DNA of 64,000 nucleotides from Limnoglobus roseus (GTDB lineage: Bacteria > Planctomycetota > Planctomycetia > Gemmatales > Gemmataceae), in assembly GCF_008254045.1 (NCBI RefSeq), contig NZ_CP042425.1:1302001-1366000 (forward strand). Reading direction: 5' to 3'. A program made the position numbers and the translations under genes. Shown piece after piece: positions 18,444 through 29,285 of this stretch (the first letter of the stretch is position 1; the number at the start of each line of letters is the position of its first letter). The notes under the pieces are model-generated. The model ran no database searches. It saw only the letters and a program-made list of their open reading frames with translations, and was not told where the DNA came from.

Positions 18444-19262
18444 TCATTTCATGTCGCAGTAGTCGATGAGTTGGGCCACTTCCGTTCGTAAGTCGCGGCG
18501 GTGGACGATGCGGTCCACGAAGCCGTGTTTCATCAGGAACTCGCTCGTCTGGAAGCCGTCCGGCAGTTCGAGGCGGATCGTGTTCTTGATCGTCCGCGCG
18601 CCGGCGAAGCCGATCATCGCCTTCGGCTCGGCGAGGGTGATGTCCCCCTGGAAGGCCCAACTCGCGGCCACGCCGCCCATCGTCGGGTTCGTCAGCACGC
18701 AGATGTAGAGGCCGCCGGCCGAGTCGTACTTCGCGAGGGCCGCCGAAATCTTGGCCATCTGCATCAGCGACAGGATGCCCTCTTGCATCCGCGCGCCGCC
18801 GCCGGACCCGGAGACGAAAATCAGCGGGACGCGCAACTCGGTCGCCCGCTCCGCTGCCCGTGCCAACTTTTCGCCGACGACGCTGCCCATGCTGCCGGCC
18901 ATGAACGCGAAGTCGGTGATGCCGATGACGACCCCCCGCCCGCGGATGAACCCGCGACCGGTAACGGCGGCGTCCTTCAGGCCGGTCTTCTTCTGCTGGT
19001 CCACGATCCGCTTGCTGTACGGCTGACTGTCCACGAAGCCGAGCGTGTCCACCGGTTGCAGGTTCGCGTCCCACTCCTCGAAGGTGTTCTCGTCGAGTAG
19101 TTGCGCGATGCGGTCGCCAGCGGACGTGTAGAAGTGGTGCTGGCACTGCTCGCAGACGTTCAGGTTCCGCTCCACGTCCTTCTTAAAGAGCGTGGCCTTG
19201 CACGTGGGGCACTTGATCCACAGCCCTTCGGGGACGCCGCGTTTGATTTCGGAAGAGGACAT
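18444..19262 (-). CDS. accD: Acetyl-CoA carboxylase carboxyltransferase beta subunit
   Basis: The 272-residue protein has an N-terminal zinc ribbon (Cys18, Cys21, Cys37, Cys40) and the carboxyltransferase motifs [27 protein letters not shown] and GFAGARTI. With AccA it transfers the carboxyl group from biotin to acetyl-CoA to start fatty acid synthesis. I use the ATG at 19262 with MSSSEIKRG; the codons before it are read from a palindrome. It follows pgk on the same strand. No accA is visible. Confidence 0.95.
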   Translation of the reverse strand: MSSSEIKRGVPEGLWIKCPTCKATLFKKDVERNLNVCEQCQHHFYTSAGDRIAQLLDENTFEEWDANLQPVDTLGFVDSQPYSKRIVDQQKKTGLKDAAVTGRGFIRGRGVVIGITDFAFMAGSMGSVVGEKLARAAERATELRVPLIFVSGSGGGARMQEGILSLMQMAKISAALAKYDSAGGLYICVLTNPTMGGVAASWAFQGDITLAEPKAMIGFAGARTIKNTIRLELPDGFQTSEFLMKHGFVDRIVHRRDLRTEVAQLIDYCDMK

Positions 19263-19272
19263 CGCTACTCCA

Positions 19273-19298
19273 AGCCCACCCGCCGCGACGGGTGGGCT
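19273..19298. repeat. Dispersed palindrome, copy 3
   Basis: This 26-base near-perfect palindrome differs from copies 1 and 2 by one base in the core. It starts 10 bases downstream of the pgk stop codon and lies between pgk and accD. Confidence 0.75.
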
Positions 19299-19308
19299 CT
19301 CGATCACC

Positions 19309-20511
19309 TTACTTGTCATCGATCTGGGCCAGGGATTGGAACTTCTTCCCTTCGACGTAGGCGAGGAACGCGCCGCCGCCGGTGCTCACGTGCGTCATCT
19401 TGGCGTCGTAGCCGAATTGCTCGACGGCTTCCGCCGTCTCGCCGCCGCCGACGACCGTGACCGCACTGCTGCCGGCCATCGCCTCGGCGATGCCCTTCGT
19501 ACCCTTGCTGAACGCGGCCTTCTCGAACCAGCCGACCGGGCCGTTCCAGATCACCGTGCCGGCCTGCTGGATCTTCTCGGAGTACGCCGCCAGCGTCTTC
19601 GGGCCGATGTCCACGCCCTCGAAACCGGCCGCGATATTGCCCTCGAAAACCTGCGTGCTGTTCAGGTCGTCGGACTTGGCCGCGAGCGCATCGACCGGCA
19701 GCGTGATCTTCGTGCCGACGAACTGCAACAGTGGTTGGGCGGCGGTGAGTTCCTCGGCCGCAACTTGCGTACTGCCGACATCCACGCCCTTCGCCTTGAG
19801 GAAGGTGTAAGCCATCTTGCCGCCGATCAACAGGTGATCGACCTTTTGCAGAAGCGCGTTGATGAACGCGATCTTGTCCGACACCTTCGCCCCGCCCATC
19901 ACGGCCAGCACCGGCTGCTTCGGGGCGCTCATCAGCCCCTCGATGATTTCCAGTTCCTTTGCCACGAGCAAGCCGACGGCCCGCGGCTTCCGCACCGACT
20001 TCAGCGCGGCCGGCACGGCGACCATGCTCGCGTCCTTGTCGTTGTGACAGGTGCCGAAGGCGTCGTTCACGTAGGCGTCGCCGAGGGTGGCGATGGCGGC
20101 TGCGAACTCCGGGTCGTTCTTCTGCTCACGCGGGTCGAAGCGGACGTTCTCCAGCATCACCACGTCGCCGGGCTGCATCGCCGCCACGGTGGCCGTCACT
20201 TCCGGGCCGACGACCGTGCTGCCGGCCTTCTTCACCGGCTTGTCGAGCAAGTCCGCCAGCCGTTCGACGACCTTGTCCATCGTCAGCAGCTTGTCCTTCG
20301 TCGCGTCGCCGCTCGGCCGGCCGAGGTGGCTCATCGCGATGATCGACGCGCCCGCCTTCAGCAGTGCCTTCAGCGTCGGAATCGCCCCGCGGATGCGGCG
20401 GTCATTCTTGATCTCGCCGCTGACCTTGTCGAGCGGCACGTTGAAGTCCACGCGGATGAGGACCTTCTTGCCCGTCAGGTCGCCGAGGTCGGCAATCGTT
20501 TTCTTGGCCAT
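19309..20511 (-). CDS. pgk: Phosphoglycerate kinase
   Basis: The 400-residue protein has the phosphoglycerate site ([12 protein letters not shown], residues 16-27) and MSHLGRP. It also has [10 protein letters not shown] in the hinge region and the nucleotide-binding [11 protein letters not shown] near the C-terminus. It makes ATP from 1,3-bisphosphoglycerate. Gap lies upstream on the same strand, the classic gap-pgk order, but a long perfect palindrome separates them. Confidence 0.97.
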   Translation of the reverse strand: MAKKTIADLGDLTGKKVLIRVDFNVPLDKVSGEIKNDRRIRGAIPTLKALLKAGASIIAMSHLGRPSGDATKDKLLTMDKVVERLADLLDKPVKKAGSTVVGPEVTATVAAMQPGDVVMLENVRFDPREQKNDPEFAAAIATLGDAYVNDAFGTCHNDKDASMVAVPAALKSVRKPRAVGLLVAKELEIIEGLMSAPKQPVLAVMGGAKVSDKIAFINALLQKVDHLLIGGKMAYTFLKAKGVDVGSTQVAAEELTAAQPLLQFVGTKITLPVDALAAKSDDLNSTQVFEGNIAAGFEGVDIGPKTLAAYSEKIQQAGTVIWNGPVGWFEKAAFSKGTKGIAEAMAGSSAVTVVGGGETAEAVEQFGYDAKMTHVSTGGGAFLAYVEGKKFQSLAQIDDK

Positions 20512-20560
20512 GATGTGAGTGCTTCGCTGGGGTAAAGTTGGGTGGAAGGCAGACGATTTC

Positions 20561-20632
20561 TTGGAACCCAGAGCGGAAGCGACGGGGTGTAGAGACGGCC
20601 CTCCACCCCGTCGCTTCCGCTCTGGGTTCCAA
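20561..20632. repeat. 29-bp perfect inverted repeat between gap and pgk
   Basis: The arms at 20561-20589 and 20604-20632 are exact complements with a 14-base loop. It starts 7 bases after the gap stop codon. It would form a very stable hairpin in the gap transcript, acting as terminator, processing site or stability element that lowers pgk expression relative to gap. Confidence 0.85.
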
Positions 20633-20638
20633 AAGCGG

Positions 20639-21790
<1,152 letters not shown>

Positions 21791-21846
21791 TCACGCGGCG
21801 GCGGGGAAGTGTCAGAATCGGCACGAACTCAACCCGTCGGTTTCGC

Positions 21847-22233
21847 CTACGGCTCCGGGTACAAGATCGGCCGCTGCTGGTTGAGGTTCTCGGGCCGTTC
21901 GCCCAGCACGATCACCACAGAAATCTTCTTCTCGCCGCGCTTCACGACCACGGGCACGCGCGAGCCGGGGCGGAGGCTGCCGATCACCTCGCGGATGTCG
22001 TCGAACGTCTTCGGCTGGGTCGTGCCGATCTCGTAGAACTGGTCGCCGGCTTGCAAACCGGCCTTCTGGGCCGGGCCGTTCGGTTCGACGCGGTCGATAC
22101 GAAGTTCGTCGTCGGTGTTCTTCCAGACGCCGAGGTAGCCGTTGCCGAACGGGTCGGGCGGGGGGCCCTTCGGCACCGGGGCCGACCACGCGGTCGCCGC
22201 GGTCAGCAGCACGATCGTCACTGATCGGATCAC
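21847..22233 (-). CDS. Small exported PDZ-domain protein
   Basis: The 128-residue protein starts at a GTG (22233) with a strong GGAGG 7 bases upstream, which decides the start. A signal peptide (1-17) is followed by a PDZ domain (about 35-115) with GYLGV, VEPNGPAQKAGLQAGDQFYEIGT and a final beta-strand. It lacks a protease or other catalytic domain. It probably binds C-terminal peptides in the periplasm. It diverges from the metallohydrolase gene by about 140 bases. Confidence 0.85.
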   Translation of the reverse strand: MIRSVTIVLLTAATAWSAPVPKGPPPDPFGNGYLGVWKNTDDELRIDRVEPNGPAQKAGLQAGDQFYEIGTTQPKTFDDIREVIGSLRPGSRVPVVVKRGEKKISVVIVLGERPENLNQQRPILYPEP

Positions 22234-22377
22234 GTCGATTCCTCCGCCGGAGAGCCACCGCCCATTATCCACAGTTCGCCCAACAAAGGAAGCCCACCGA
22301 GTCGGCCGGAAAACAATGGCGTCCCTCCCGCCGGCGCGGTAACACTGAGACGATCCCCGCCGCACTTCGGAGTTCCC

Positions 22378-24816
22378 ATGCGTTTGCTCTCCTCCCTCGC
22401 CCTGACTCTTGCCCTCGCGACTGCCCTCCCCGCCGCTGACAAACCGGCCGTCGTCAAGGAAGAGGGCCAACCCGTCGCGGCCAACGCCGAGCGCGTCGCG
22501 AAGGCACTCGCCTTCCTCGGCACGCCGCTGCCGCCGGACTTGGTGAAGTCGCTTCAAGCCGCCGTCGAGAAGCAGGACGCGGCCGAGATTCAGAACCTCC
22601 TCGACGACCGCGTGCTGTTCGTGGTCAGCATCAGCCCGGAGGCGCGCGTCAAGGTCGCCCGCGGGCCGGCGGAGGCGATCCTTCAACAGTCCGGGTGGAC
22701 GCCCGTTCTCGTGAAGATCGTGAACGAGGCGACGATCAAGAAGCGGTTGGGCATCGGCAGCACGCAGGGCGGGCCGGTCTACTCGGGGCAGGGCCGCGTC
22801 GCGAAAGACCCGAAGGCCGACCCGAACACCGTGAAGCGGTTCGCACAACTGGAGATGTTCCAATCGCCGCCGATGACGGCCGAGTTGAGCGGGCTGAAGG
22901 TCGAATACGCCGTCGCGCTGGTCTATTCGAGCGAAGCCGGGAAGCGCGAGATCACCGTGAGTTTCGACGCGGGGCAGGGGTCGCAAGACCTGGGTTTCCG
23001 GGCGGAAGTGCCGGTCGTGTTCGACATCAAGCCGGCCATCCCGGTGAAGCTGAAGGTGCTGGACTTCGACGGCACGCCGACGGTCGGCCGGTTCACGTTC
23101 AAGGACGCGGCCGGGCACGTCTACCCGCCGCAGGCGAAGCGCCTCGGGGCCGACCTGTTCTTCCAGCAACAGATTTACCGGGCCGACGGCGGCACGGTGC
23201 TCCTGCCGCCCGGCGAGTTCACGGTCGAGTACGGCCGCGGACCGGAGTACCAGACCATCACGAAGATGATCCGCGTAGGACTGACCGTGAAGACGGAGAT
23301 TGCACCGGGCGTATTCACGAACCCGCCGCCCGGCACGCCCGCGACGGAACCGCCGATGTTCGAGTTCAAACTGCAACGCTGGATCAACCCGGTCGACCAC
23401 GGGTTCTACAGCGGCGACCACCACATCCACGCGGCCGGCTGCGCCCACTACACGAACCCGACCGAGGGTATCATGCCGGAGGACATGTTCTTGCACGTCA
23501 AGGGCGAGGGGCTGAACGTCGGGTGCTGCCTGACGTGGGGGCCGTGCTACGACTTCCAGCGGAAGTTCTTCGACGCGAAGCCGTGGGAGCGGAGCGAACC
23601 GTTCACCGTGCTGAAGTACGACGTGGAAGTCAGCGGGTTCGGCTCGCAGGCGCTCGGCCACGTCAACCTGTTGAACCTGAAGGACCAGACGTACCCCGGC
23701 TCGGAGGGGACGAAAGTGAAGGGATGGCCGACGTGGACGACGCCACTGATGAAGTGGGCGAAGGCCCAGGGCGGCGTCACCGGCTATGCCCACTCGGCGA
23801 ACGGCCTGACCGTGAACGCGAAGGCCAGCACCGAGCGGCTGTTCGAACGACTCGCCACGAACCGGGCCGGCGCGCCCTTCACGAAGGACGAGGCCGACGC
23901 CGGGCTGTGGCCGCTGCCGGAGGATTTCGACACGCTCGACGCGGACAAGAACGGTCGGGTCACGCCGGAGGAACTTCGCGCGGGCACAGACCGCCAACTC
24001 GGGAAGCTGCCGAACCTGCTCATCCCGCAGATGGACGGCATCGGCGCGCAGGAGATTTGCGTCACGTCAGCCCTCGGCGTGTGTGACTTCATCAGCGCGA
24101 TGGACACCGACCGCGTGGCCGAGTGGAACTGCTGGTACCACGTCCTCAACTGCGGCTTCCCCCTGAAGGTGTCCGGCGAGACGGACTTCCCGTGCATCAC
24201 CGGCAGCCGCGTCGGGCAGGGCCGCGTGTACGTGCAACTCGGCAAGGTGGCCGCCGTGGACTACGCCGCGTTCTGCAACGCCATCGCGGCCGGCAAGTCC
24301 TACGTCTCCGACGGCTACGCGCACGCCTTCGGCTTCCAGGTCGGCAACGGCAAGCTCGGCGACACCATCACGGCGAAGGCCGGGACGAAGCTGCCGGTAA
24401 CGGCGAAGGTGACGTTCGACCCGCAGATGTTCCTTGGCACGTCCGTCGGGGGCAAGCAAGCCCCGTCTGACAAGCGGCTCGTCGAACTCGTCGTCAACGG
24501 GAAGGCGGTGGCGAAGAAGGAAGTGCCGGCCGATCAGAAGTTGCACGACGTGGCCTTCGACGTGACGATCGACCGGAGTTCGTGGGTGGCGATCCGCAGC
24601 TTCCCGCAATTGCACACCAACCCCGTGTTCGTGCGGGTGGACGACAAGCCGATCCGGGCGTCCCGCGACAGTGCGAAGTGGTGCGTCGGCGTGATCGAGC
24701 AGTTGTGGAAGGTCCGCAAGAACGACATCAAGCCGGCCGAGCGGGCCGAGGCGGAGAAGACGTTCCGGGAGGCGATCGAGATTTACAAGAAGATCGGGGC
24801 CGAGGTGAAGGATTAA
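22378..24816 (+). CDS. Exported CehA/McbA-type metallohydrolase with an EF-hand
   Basis: The 812-residue protein has a signal peptide (1-20) and a two-part N-terminal beta-rich region. Its metallohydrolase (PHP-like) domain begins with FYSGDHHIHAAG, where Asp347, His348, His349 and His351 bind metal. An insert at 521-532 has a canonical EF-hand loop (Asp, Asp, Asn, Arg, Thr and Glu at the 1, 3, 5, 7, 9 and 12 positions). Related proteins hydrolyse phosphoesters or carbamates. A calcium-regulated or calcium-stabilised loop is unusual and is an inference from the motif. Confidence 0.75.
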   Translation: MRLLSSLALTLALATALPAADKPAVVKEEGQPVAANAERVAKALAFLGTPLPPDLVKSLQAAVEKQDAAEIQNLLDDRVLFVVSISPEARVKVARGPAEAILQQSGWTPVLVKIVNEATIKKRLGIGSTQGGPVYSGQGRVAKDPKADPNTVKRFAQLEMFQSPPMTAELSGLKVEYAVALVYSSEAGKREITVSFDAGQGSQDLGFRAEVPVVFDIKPAIPVKLKVLDFDGTPTVGRFTFKDAAGHVYPPQAKRLGADLFFQQQIYRADGGTVLLPPGEFTVEYGRGPEYQTITKMIRVGLTVKTEIAPGVFTNPPPGTPATEPPMFEFKLQRWINPVDHGFYSGDHHIHAAGCAHYTNPTEGIMPEDMFLHVKGEGLNVGCCLTWGPCYDFQRKFFDAKPWERSEPFTVLKYDVEVSGFGSQALGHVNLLNLKDQTYPGSEGTKVKGWPTWTTPLMKWAKAQGGVTGYAHSANGLTVNAKASTERLFERLATNRAGAPFTKDEADAGLWPLPEDFDTLDADKNGRVTPEELRAGTDRQLGKLPNLLIPQMDGIGAQEICVTSALGVCDFISAMDTDRVAEWNCWYHVLNCGFPLKVSGETDFPCITGSRVGQGRVYVQLGKVAAVDYAAFCNAIAAGKSYVSDGYAHAFGFQVGNGKLGDTITAKAGTKLPVTAKVTFDPQMFLGTSVGGKQAPSDKRLVELVVNGKAVAKKEVPADQKLHDVAFDVTIDRSSWVAIRSFPQLHTNPVFVRVDDKPIRASRDSAKWCVGVIEQLWKVRKNDIKPAERAEAEKTFREAIEIYKKIGAEVKD

Positions 24817-24819
24817 ACA

Positions 24820-24890
24820 GCGTCGCGGTGTGATCGGGGCGGGAGTCGGGTCACGGCGACCGGACTCCCGCCCCGATCACACCGCGACGC
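24820..24890. repeat. 28-bp perfect inverted repeat between convergent genes
   Basis: Arms at 24820-24847 and 24863-24890 are exact complements. The right arm overlaps the last five codons of the response regulator on the opposite strand. It may terminate both converging transcripts, or be a REP-type element that extended into the coding end. Confidence 0.8.
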
Positions 24891-25290
24891 CGCTGTTCGT
24901 CAAAAGTCGGCGGACGGCGGCCAACATGCTCGGCAGGGCGAAGGGCTTCGAGAGGTATTCCGTGATTCGCGGGTGCGAGCCGTTGTCCATCACGACATCG
25001 CCCACGTACCCGGAGATGAACACAATCGGCAGCAGTGGCTTTTCCGCCCTCAGCTTCCGGGCGAGGTCCGGCCCCGTCAGGCCGGGCATGCGGACATCGG
25101 TAATGAGAAGGTCCACGCCTTCCAGTTCGTTCGAGATCAGTTCGGCCGCACGGAAGCCGTTCTCCGCTTCCACCACCCGGTAGCCGTTCGTTTCGAGCAG
25201 CGACCGCACGAGCGTGCGAATCATCTCCTCGTCGTCCACCACCAACACGAGTGGTCTCAGGTCGACATAGTCCTGGTGAGTATCAATCAC
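24877..25290 (-). CDS. Single-domain response regulator
   Basis: The 137-residue protein is a receiver domain only. The acidic pair is Asp19-Asp20, the phosphoacceptor is Asp65 (LLITDVRMPG), the switch serine is Ser93 and the conserved lysine Lys115 (LSKPF). There is no output domain, so it would act by protein contacts, for example as a phosphorelay shuttle or in chemotaxis-like control. No histidine kinase is next to it. Its last codons lie in a strong palindrome. Confidence 0.92.
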   Translation of the reverse strand: MIDTHQDYVDLRPLVLVVDDEEMIRTLVRSLLETNGYRVVEAENGFRAAELISNELEGVDLLITDVRMPGLTGPDLARKLRAEKPLLPIVFISGYVGDVVMDNGSHPRITEYLSKPFALPSMLAAVRRLLTNSGVAV

Positions 25291-25503
25291 GGTAATTCCT
25301 GGCGTCGAAGACTGGCGGTCACGGAACTAACCACCACATGTTCGAAGCGGAAGGAGCGAAAAAGATACCGTGTCATACATCAAATTCATGAACATATACA
25401 AGGCGGTCAGCCGTCAAAGTCGGACTTTTTTCTCTGCCGGGATCGACAATTTCGCCCCCGGCGAGAAGAATCGGTGTAACGGTAAAATTTGCTTTTCCGA
25501 TCG

Positions 25504-27750
25504 TTAACGGTCAGTAACCAAGACGACCGTCGAGAATGCCGGGACGGAGATGTACGACCCCGCTCGCACCACCGGTCCCTCTCCTTCCGCGATGAAGTCT
25601 TTCGGCGAGTCGGCGGCCGTGTCGATGGCACACCGCCACTTCCGGTTCGACGGCGAGGGGGGGATCTGAAAGCGGATCGCCTCGTGATAGGAGTTCACGG
25701 CGACGTAGAAATCGACGTCCGGGTCGTAGTCGGCCTCCCCTTCGCGGCCGGTGAACCGGCCGTCGATGGTGTAAGCCAACGTCCGCGAGTAGTGGCCGAA
25801 GTCCGGCTCGAACGGCTTGACGCCGTGCCACTCGATGTCGAACAGCGGTTTGTCGTCGTTCGGCAGGGCCGGCACGCGGGGCTTTCGACTGGTGGCGGAC
25901 GCCTTGACCCGCCCGCTGTCGTCCAGCTTTCCGGCTTCGCTCGGCCGCACGGGGCCGCTGGCCGGGAACGGGCCGACAGGGGCCGAGCCCCATTCTTGCG
26001 GATCGACTTCGCCGCGGAAGAACCGCCGCCGCCGTAGGGCCGGGTGCCGCCGGCGGAACCAGATCAGTTCCTTGACGAACCGCAAGAAGTCGCGGTTCGT
26101 TTTCTCCAGTTCCCAGTCCACCCAACTGATCTCGTTGTCGTGGCACCAGGCGTTGTTGTTCCCCTTCTGCGTCCGCAGGAACTCGTCGCCGGCCAAGAGC
26201 ATCGGCACCCCCTGCGAGAGCATGAGCGTGACCATGAGATTCTTCCCCTGCCGCTGACGCAGGTGAGTGACGAGCGGGTCGTCGCTCGGCCCCTCGGCCC
26301 CGCAGTTCCAGGAGTAGTTCTCGTTCGACCCGTCGCGGTTCTGTTCGCCGTTCAGTTCGTTGTGCTTGCCGTTGTAGCTGAGCAGGTCGTTGAGCGTGAA
26401 CCCGTCGTGGGCGGTGATGAAGTTCACCGAGTGCTTCGGCAGGCGGCCGTTCCACTGGTAGATGTCGGCGCTGCCGCACAGCCGCGCCGCGAGGGGGCCG
26501 GTCATGCCGAGTTCGCCGCGCCAGAACCGGCGGACGTCGTCGCGGTACTTGCCGTTCCACTCGCTCCACCGGCGGCCGAACGGGAAGTTCCCCACCTGAT
26601 AAAGCCCCGCCGCGTCCCACGGCTCGGCGATGAGTTTGCAATCGGCCAGCACGCCGTCCTCGGCGATCATTTCGATCACCGGCGGGTCGACCAGCACGTT
26701 GCCCTTGCTGTCCCGGCCGAGGATACTCGCGAGGTCGAACCGGAAGCCGTCCACGTGCATGTGCCCGCCCCAGTACCGCAGGCAGGTCAGAAGCAGGTCG
26801 CGGACGACCGGGTGGTTACAGTTGACCGTGTTCCCGCACCCGGAGTAATTCAAGTACCGGCCGTGGTCGTCGAGCAGGTAGTACAGTTCGTTGTCGAGGC
26901 CGCGGTAGCTGTACGTGCGGCCGCGGTCGTCCCCCTCGCCGGTGTGGTTGAAGACAACGTCGAGGATGACTTCGATGCCGGCCTTGTGGAAGGCCTTCAC
27001 CATGTCGCGGAACTCGGCGATCTGCCCGTGCTCGCCGGCCGACGCGGCGTAGGCCGCCTTCGGGGCGGCGAACGCGATGCTGTTGTACCCCCAGAAGTTC
27101 GTCATCTTCTCGCCCGTCTTCGGGTTGACGAACGGGCAGTCGCACTCGTCGAACTCGTGGATCGGCAGCAACTCGACGGCCGTCACGCCGAGCCACTGGA
27201 GGTACGGAATCTTCTCGACCAGGCCGGCGAACGTGCCGGGGTTGGCGACCATCGACGACGGGTGGCAGGTGAACCCGCGGACGTGGACCTCGTAAATGAC
27301 GCTGTCTTCGTAGGCCGTCAGCGGCGGGGCGTCTTCGCCCCAGTCGTACTCCTTCGCCCGGTGGTAGAGGGCACGGCGGCTGGTCCGCTCGGGGTCGGTT
27401 TCGCACGTGTCGGCCCACTTCGCCCCGCCGGAAATCATGGTGGCGGCCGGGTCGAGCAAAATGCGGCTCGGGTCGAAGCGGTGCTTGGTGCCGGACGGGC
27501 CGTCGACGCGCCACCCGTAGGTGAACGTGTCGGGCAGGTCGTGGACGCGGACGTGCCAGTGGTCGCCGGTGCGGTTCTTGCGGCCGTCGAGGCGGAATTC
27601 CATCAGCGGCTTTTTGCCGCCCTGTTCGGGGAGGATGACGAGGCGGACGTCGGTGCCGTGCCGACAGAGGAGGACGAAGTTGACCCCGTCCGGCGTGGGG
27701 CTAACTCCCAGGGGGAGCGGTCGGCCTCGACTGATCGGAAAGTCCGGCAT
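25504..27750 (-). CDS. glgX: Glycogen debranching enzyme (GlgX/isoamylase family)
   Basis: The 748-residue GH13 enzyme has an N-terminal beta-sandwich, a TIM barrel with Asp339 (VDGFRFD nucleophile), Glu376 (IAEPWD acid/base) and Asp449 (TAHDGF), and a C-terminal domain. It hydrolyses alpha-1,6 branches of glycogen. A roughly 45-residue Pro/Ser/Ala-rich stretch (about 590-635) interrupts the region before the C-terminal domain and is probably a disordered insert. I use the ATG at 27750 because it precedes DFPISRGRPLPLG, the family start. Confidence 0.92.
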   Translation of the reverse strand: MPDFPISRGRPLPLGVSPTPDGVNFVLLCRHGTDVRLVILPEQGGKKPLMEFRLDGRKNRTGDHWHVRVHDLPDTFTYGWRVDGPSGTKHRFDPSRILLDPAATMISGGAKWADTCETDPERTSRRALYHRAKEYDWGEDAPPLTAYEDSVIYEVHVRGFTCHPSSMVANPGTFAGLVEKIPYLQWLGVTAVELLPIHEFDECDCPFVNPKTGEKMTNFWGYNSIAFAAPKAAYAASAGEHGQIAEFRDMVKAFHKAGIEVILDVVFNHTGEGDDRGRTYSYRGLDNELYYLLDDHGRYLNYSGCGNTVNCNHPVVRDLLLTCLRYWGGHMHVDGFRFDLASILGRDSKGNVLVDPPVIEMIAEDGVLADCKLIAEPWDAAGLYQVGNFPFGRRWSEWNGKYRDDVRRFWRGELGMTGPLAARLCGSADIYQWNGRLPKHSVNFITAHDGFTLNDLLSYNGKHNELNGEQNRDGSNENYSWNCGAEGPSDDPLVTHLRQRQGKNLMVTLMLSQGVPMLLAGDEFLRTQKGNNNAWCHDNEISWVDWELEKTNRDFLRFVKELIWFRRRHPALRRRRFFRGEVDPQEWGSAPVGPFPASGPVRPSEAGKLDDSGRVKASATSRKPRVPALPNDDKPLFDIEWHGVKPFEPDFGHYSRTLAYTIDGRFTGREGEADYDPDVDFYVAVNSYHEAIRFQIPPSPSNRKWRCAIDTAADSPKDFIAEGEGPVVRAGSYISVPAFSTVVLVTDR

Positions 27751-27894
27751 GTCGCGCCACCTGAAAAGGGGAACAGCCTGATCTGACGTTACGCGATTCG
27801 CGGGGGAAGACAAGCCGAACATGCCCCGGCGTGCCGGGCGGCATCGGGTGCGGGGTGGAGCTGCGACACCCGGCTCGCGCACCCGAACGAGCCG

Positions 27895-28194
27895 TCACCC
27901 CGCCGGCGGCTTGCTGATCTTGTTCGGGCCTTTGCCGACGACCTTCTCGTACTTGCCGTTGTCGCTCTTGACGTACTTCGTGAACCCCATCCGGTCGAGG
28001 TTCTTGTCGGACAGGTTCGCCTTCGCGTTGTTCGCCGTCCACGTCTTCGGCGCGTTGGCCGTCGTGAACAGCCGCTTGACCGGCAGCCCGGTCTCCGGGT
28101 GCGTCGTCAGCACCGAGTCGGACATCGTCTGGATGACTTCGAAGATTTCGCCGGTATCGTCAGCGGTGACGACCTGATAGTGGTAGATGGGCAT
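27895..28194 (-). CDS. FmdB-like protein lacking all zinc-binding cysteines
   Basis: The 99-residue protein begins MPIYHYQVVTADDTGE and contains MSDSVLTTHPETGLPVKRL. These match the FmdB zinc-ribbon family position by position (MPxYEYxCxxCG and CPECGGPVKR) except that every cysteine is replaced; HPETG stands where CPECG is usual. The fold may survive without metal. The rest is a lysine/asparagine-rich tail. Function unknown. It lies between glgX and a sugar isomerase gene, all on the minus strand. Confidence 0.75.
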   Translation of the reverse strand: MPIYHYQVVTADDTGEIFEVIQTMSDSVLTTHPETGLPVKRLFTTANAPKTWTANNAKANLSDKNLDRMGFTKYVKSDNGKYEKVVGKGPNKISKPPAG

Positions 28195-28202
28195 GTGTGC
28201 AT

Positions 28203-28345
28203 CCGAAAGAAGAGTTGGCCGCAAATGAACACAGACGAACACGGATCAAGCCAAGACCGAAATTCATTTCTCAAGCCGGAGCCACGTCAGGTCTTCAGAA
28301 ATGAATTCGGCCTCTGTTTGTGTTCGTCCGTGTTCATCTGTGGCT
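28203..28345. repeat. Imperfect inverted repeat between genes
   Basis: The outer arms (GAACACAGACGAACACGGA on the left; TGTGTTCGTCCGTGTTC on the right) and an inner pair (GAAATTCATTTC with GAAATGAATTC) make a long imperfect hairpin. It is noticeably less GC-rich than its surroundings. It lies immediately after the isomerase gene's stop codon and next to the FmdB-like start. Confidence 0.65.
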
Positions 28346-28358
28346 AATTACTTGCATT

Positions 28359-29285
28359 CTACCCCTTCAACTCTTCGCGCACCTTCTCCAGTAGCGCCTT
28401 CGTCGCCTTGATACCTTCCGGCTCGCCGATCTTGCCGCCCTCGTACTCGATGCCGACGAAGCCGTGGTACTTGTGCTTCTTTACCACCAACTCCATCATC
28501 TTGTGGTAGTCGGTGTGCGTTTCCTCGCCCTTCGCGTCGAAATCGTGCGTCTTGGCGCTCACGCCCTTCGCGAACGGCATCAGTTCGTCCACGCCCTTGT
28601 AGCGGTCGTAGCTGGCGGGCTGGCCTTCGATCTTGCCGATGTTGAAGTTGCCGAAGTCGGGCAGAGTGCCACAGTTCGGCCGGTTCACGAGCTTCATCAC
28701 GCCGGACAACCACTCGCCGTTGCTGGACAGGCCGCCGTGGTTCTCGACGATCACGTTCAGGCCGAACGTCTCGCCGACCGTGCTGAGCTTCGTCAGCCCG
28801 TCCGCGGCGAGTTTCTGCGTTTCCGCGAACCCCTTCTTCCAGTCGCTCGCCGCGTTCACCCGGATGCTGTGGCAGCCGAGGAACTTCGCCCACTCCAGCC
28901 ACCGCTTGTGGTTGTCCACGGCCTGCGTCCGCTTCTTCTCGTCGGGGTCGCCGAGGTTCCCCTCGCCGTCGCACATGATGAGGACGCTGGTCACGCCGTT
29001 GTCGTCAGCGACCTTCTTCAAGTCCTTCAGGAAGGCGTCGTCCTTCTTCTTGTCCTTGTAGAACTGGTTGACGTACTCGACGCCCTCGATGCCGTATTCC
29101 TTCTTCGCGATTTCCGCGAACTTGAGTGCCTCGAGCTTTTTGCCGAAGAACGCCCGGTTGAGCGACCACTGGGCCAGCGAAATTTTGAACACCGGCGTCG
29201 TGGTCTGGGCCACGACGAGACGCGGGGCGGCGGCCACGACGGCACTCGCGCCGGCCACTTGGAGGAAAGAACGACGGGAAAGCAT
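28359..29285 (-). CDS. Tat-exported TIM-barrel sugar isomerase/epimerase-like protein
   Basis: The 308-residue protein starts with a twin-arginine signal (SRRSFLQ, then a hydrophobic stretch to about residue 27). It continues as an AP endonuclease 2-type TIM barrel with [27 protein letters not shown] and THDFDAKG, which carry the metal ligands. Relatives isomerise or epimerise sugars or hydroxypyruvate. Planctomycetes have many such Tat-exported copies of unknown substrate. Confidence 0.85.
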   Translation of the reverse strand: MLSRRSFLQVAGASAVVAAAPRLVVAQTTTPVFKISLAQWSLNRAFFGKKLEALKFAEIAKKEYGIEGVEYVNQFYKDKKKDDAFLKDLKKVADDNGVTSVLIMCDGEGNLGDPDEKKRTQAVDNHKRWLEWAKFLGCHSIRVNAASDWKKGFAETQKLAADGLTKLSTVGETFGLNVIVENHGGLSSNGEWLSGVMKLVNRPNCGTLPDFGNFNIGKIEGQPASYDRYKGVDELMPFAKGVSAKTHDFDAKGEETHTDYHKMMELVVKKHKYHGFVGIEYEGGKIGEPEGIKATKALLEKVREELKG

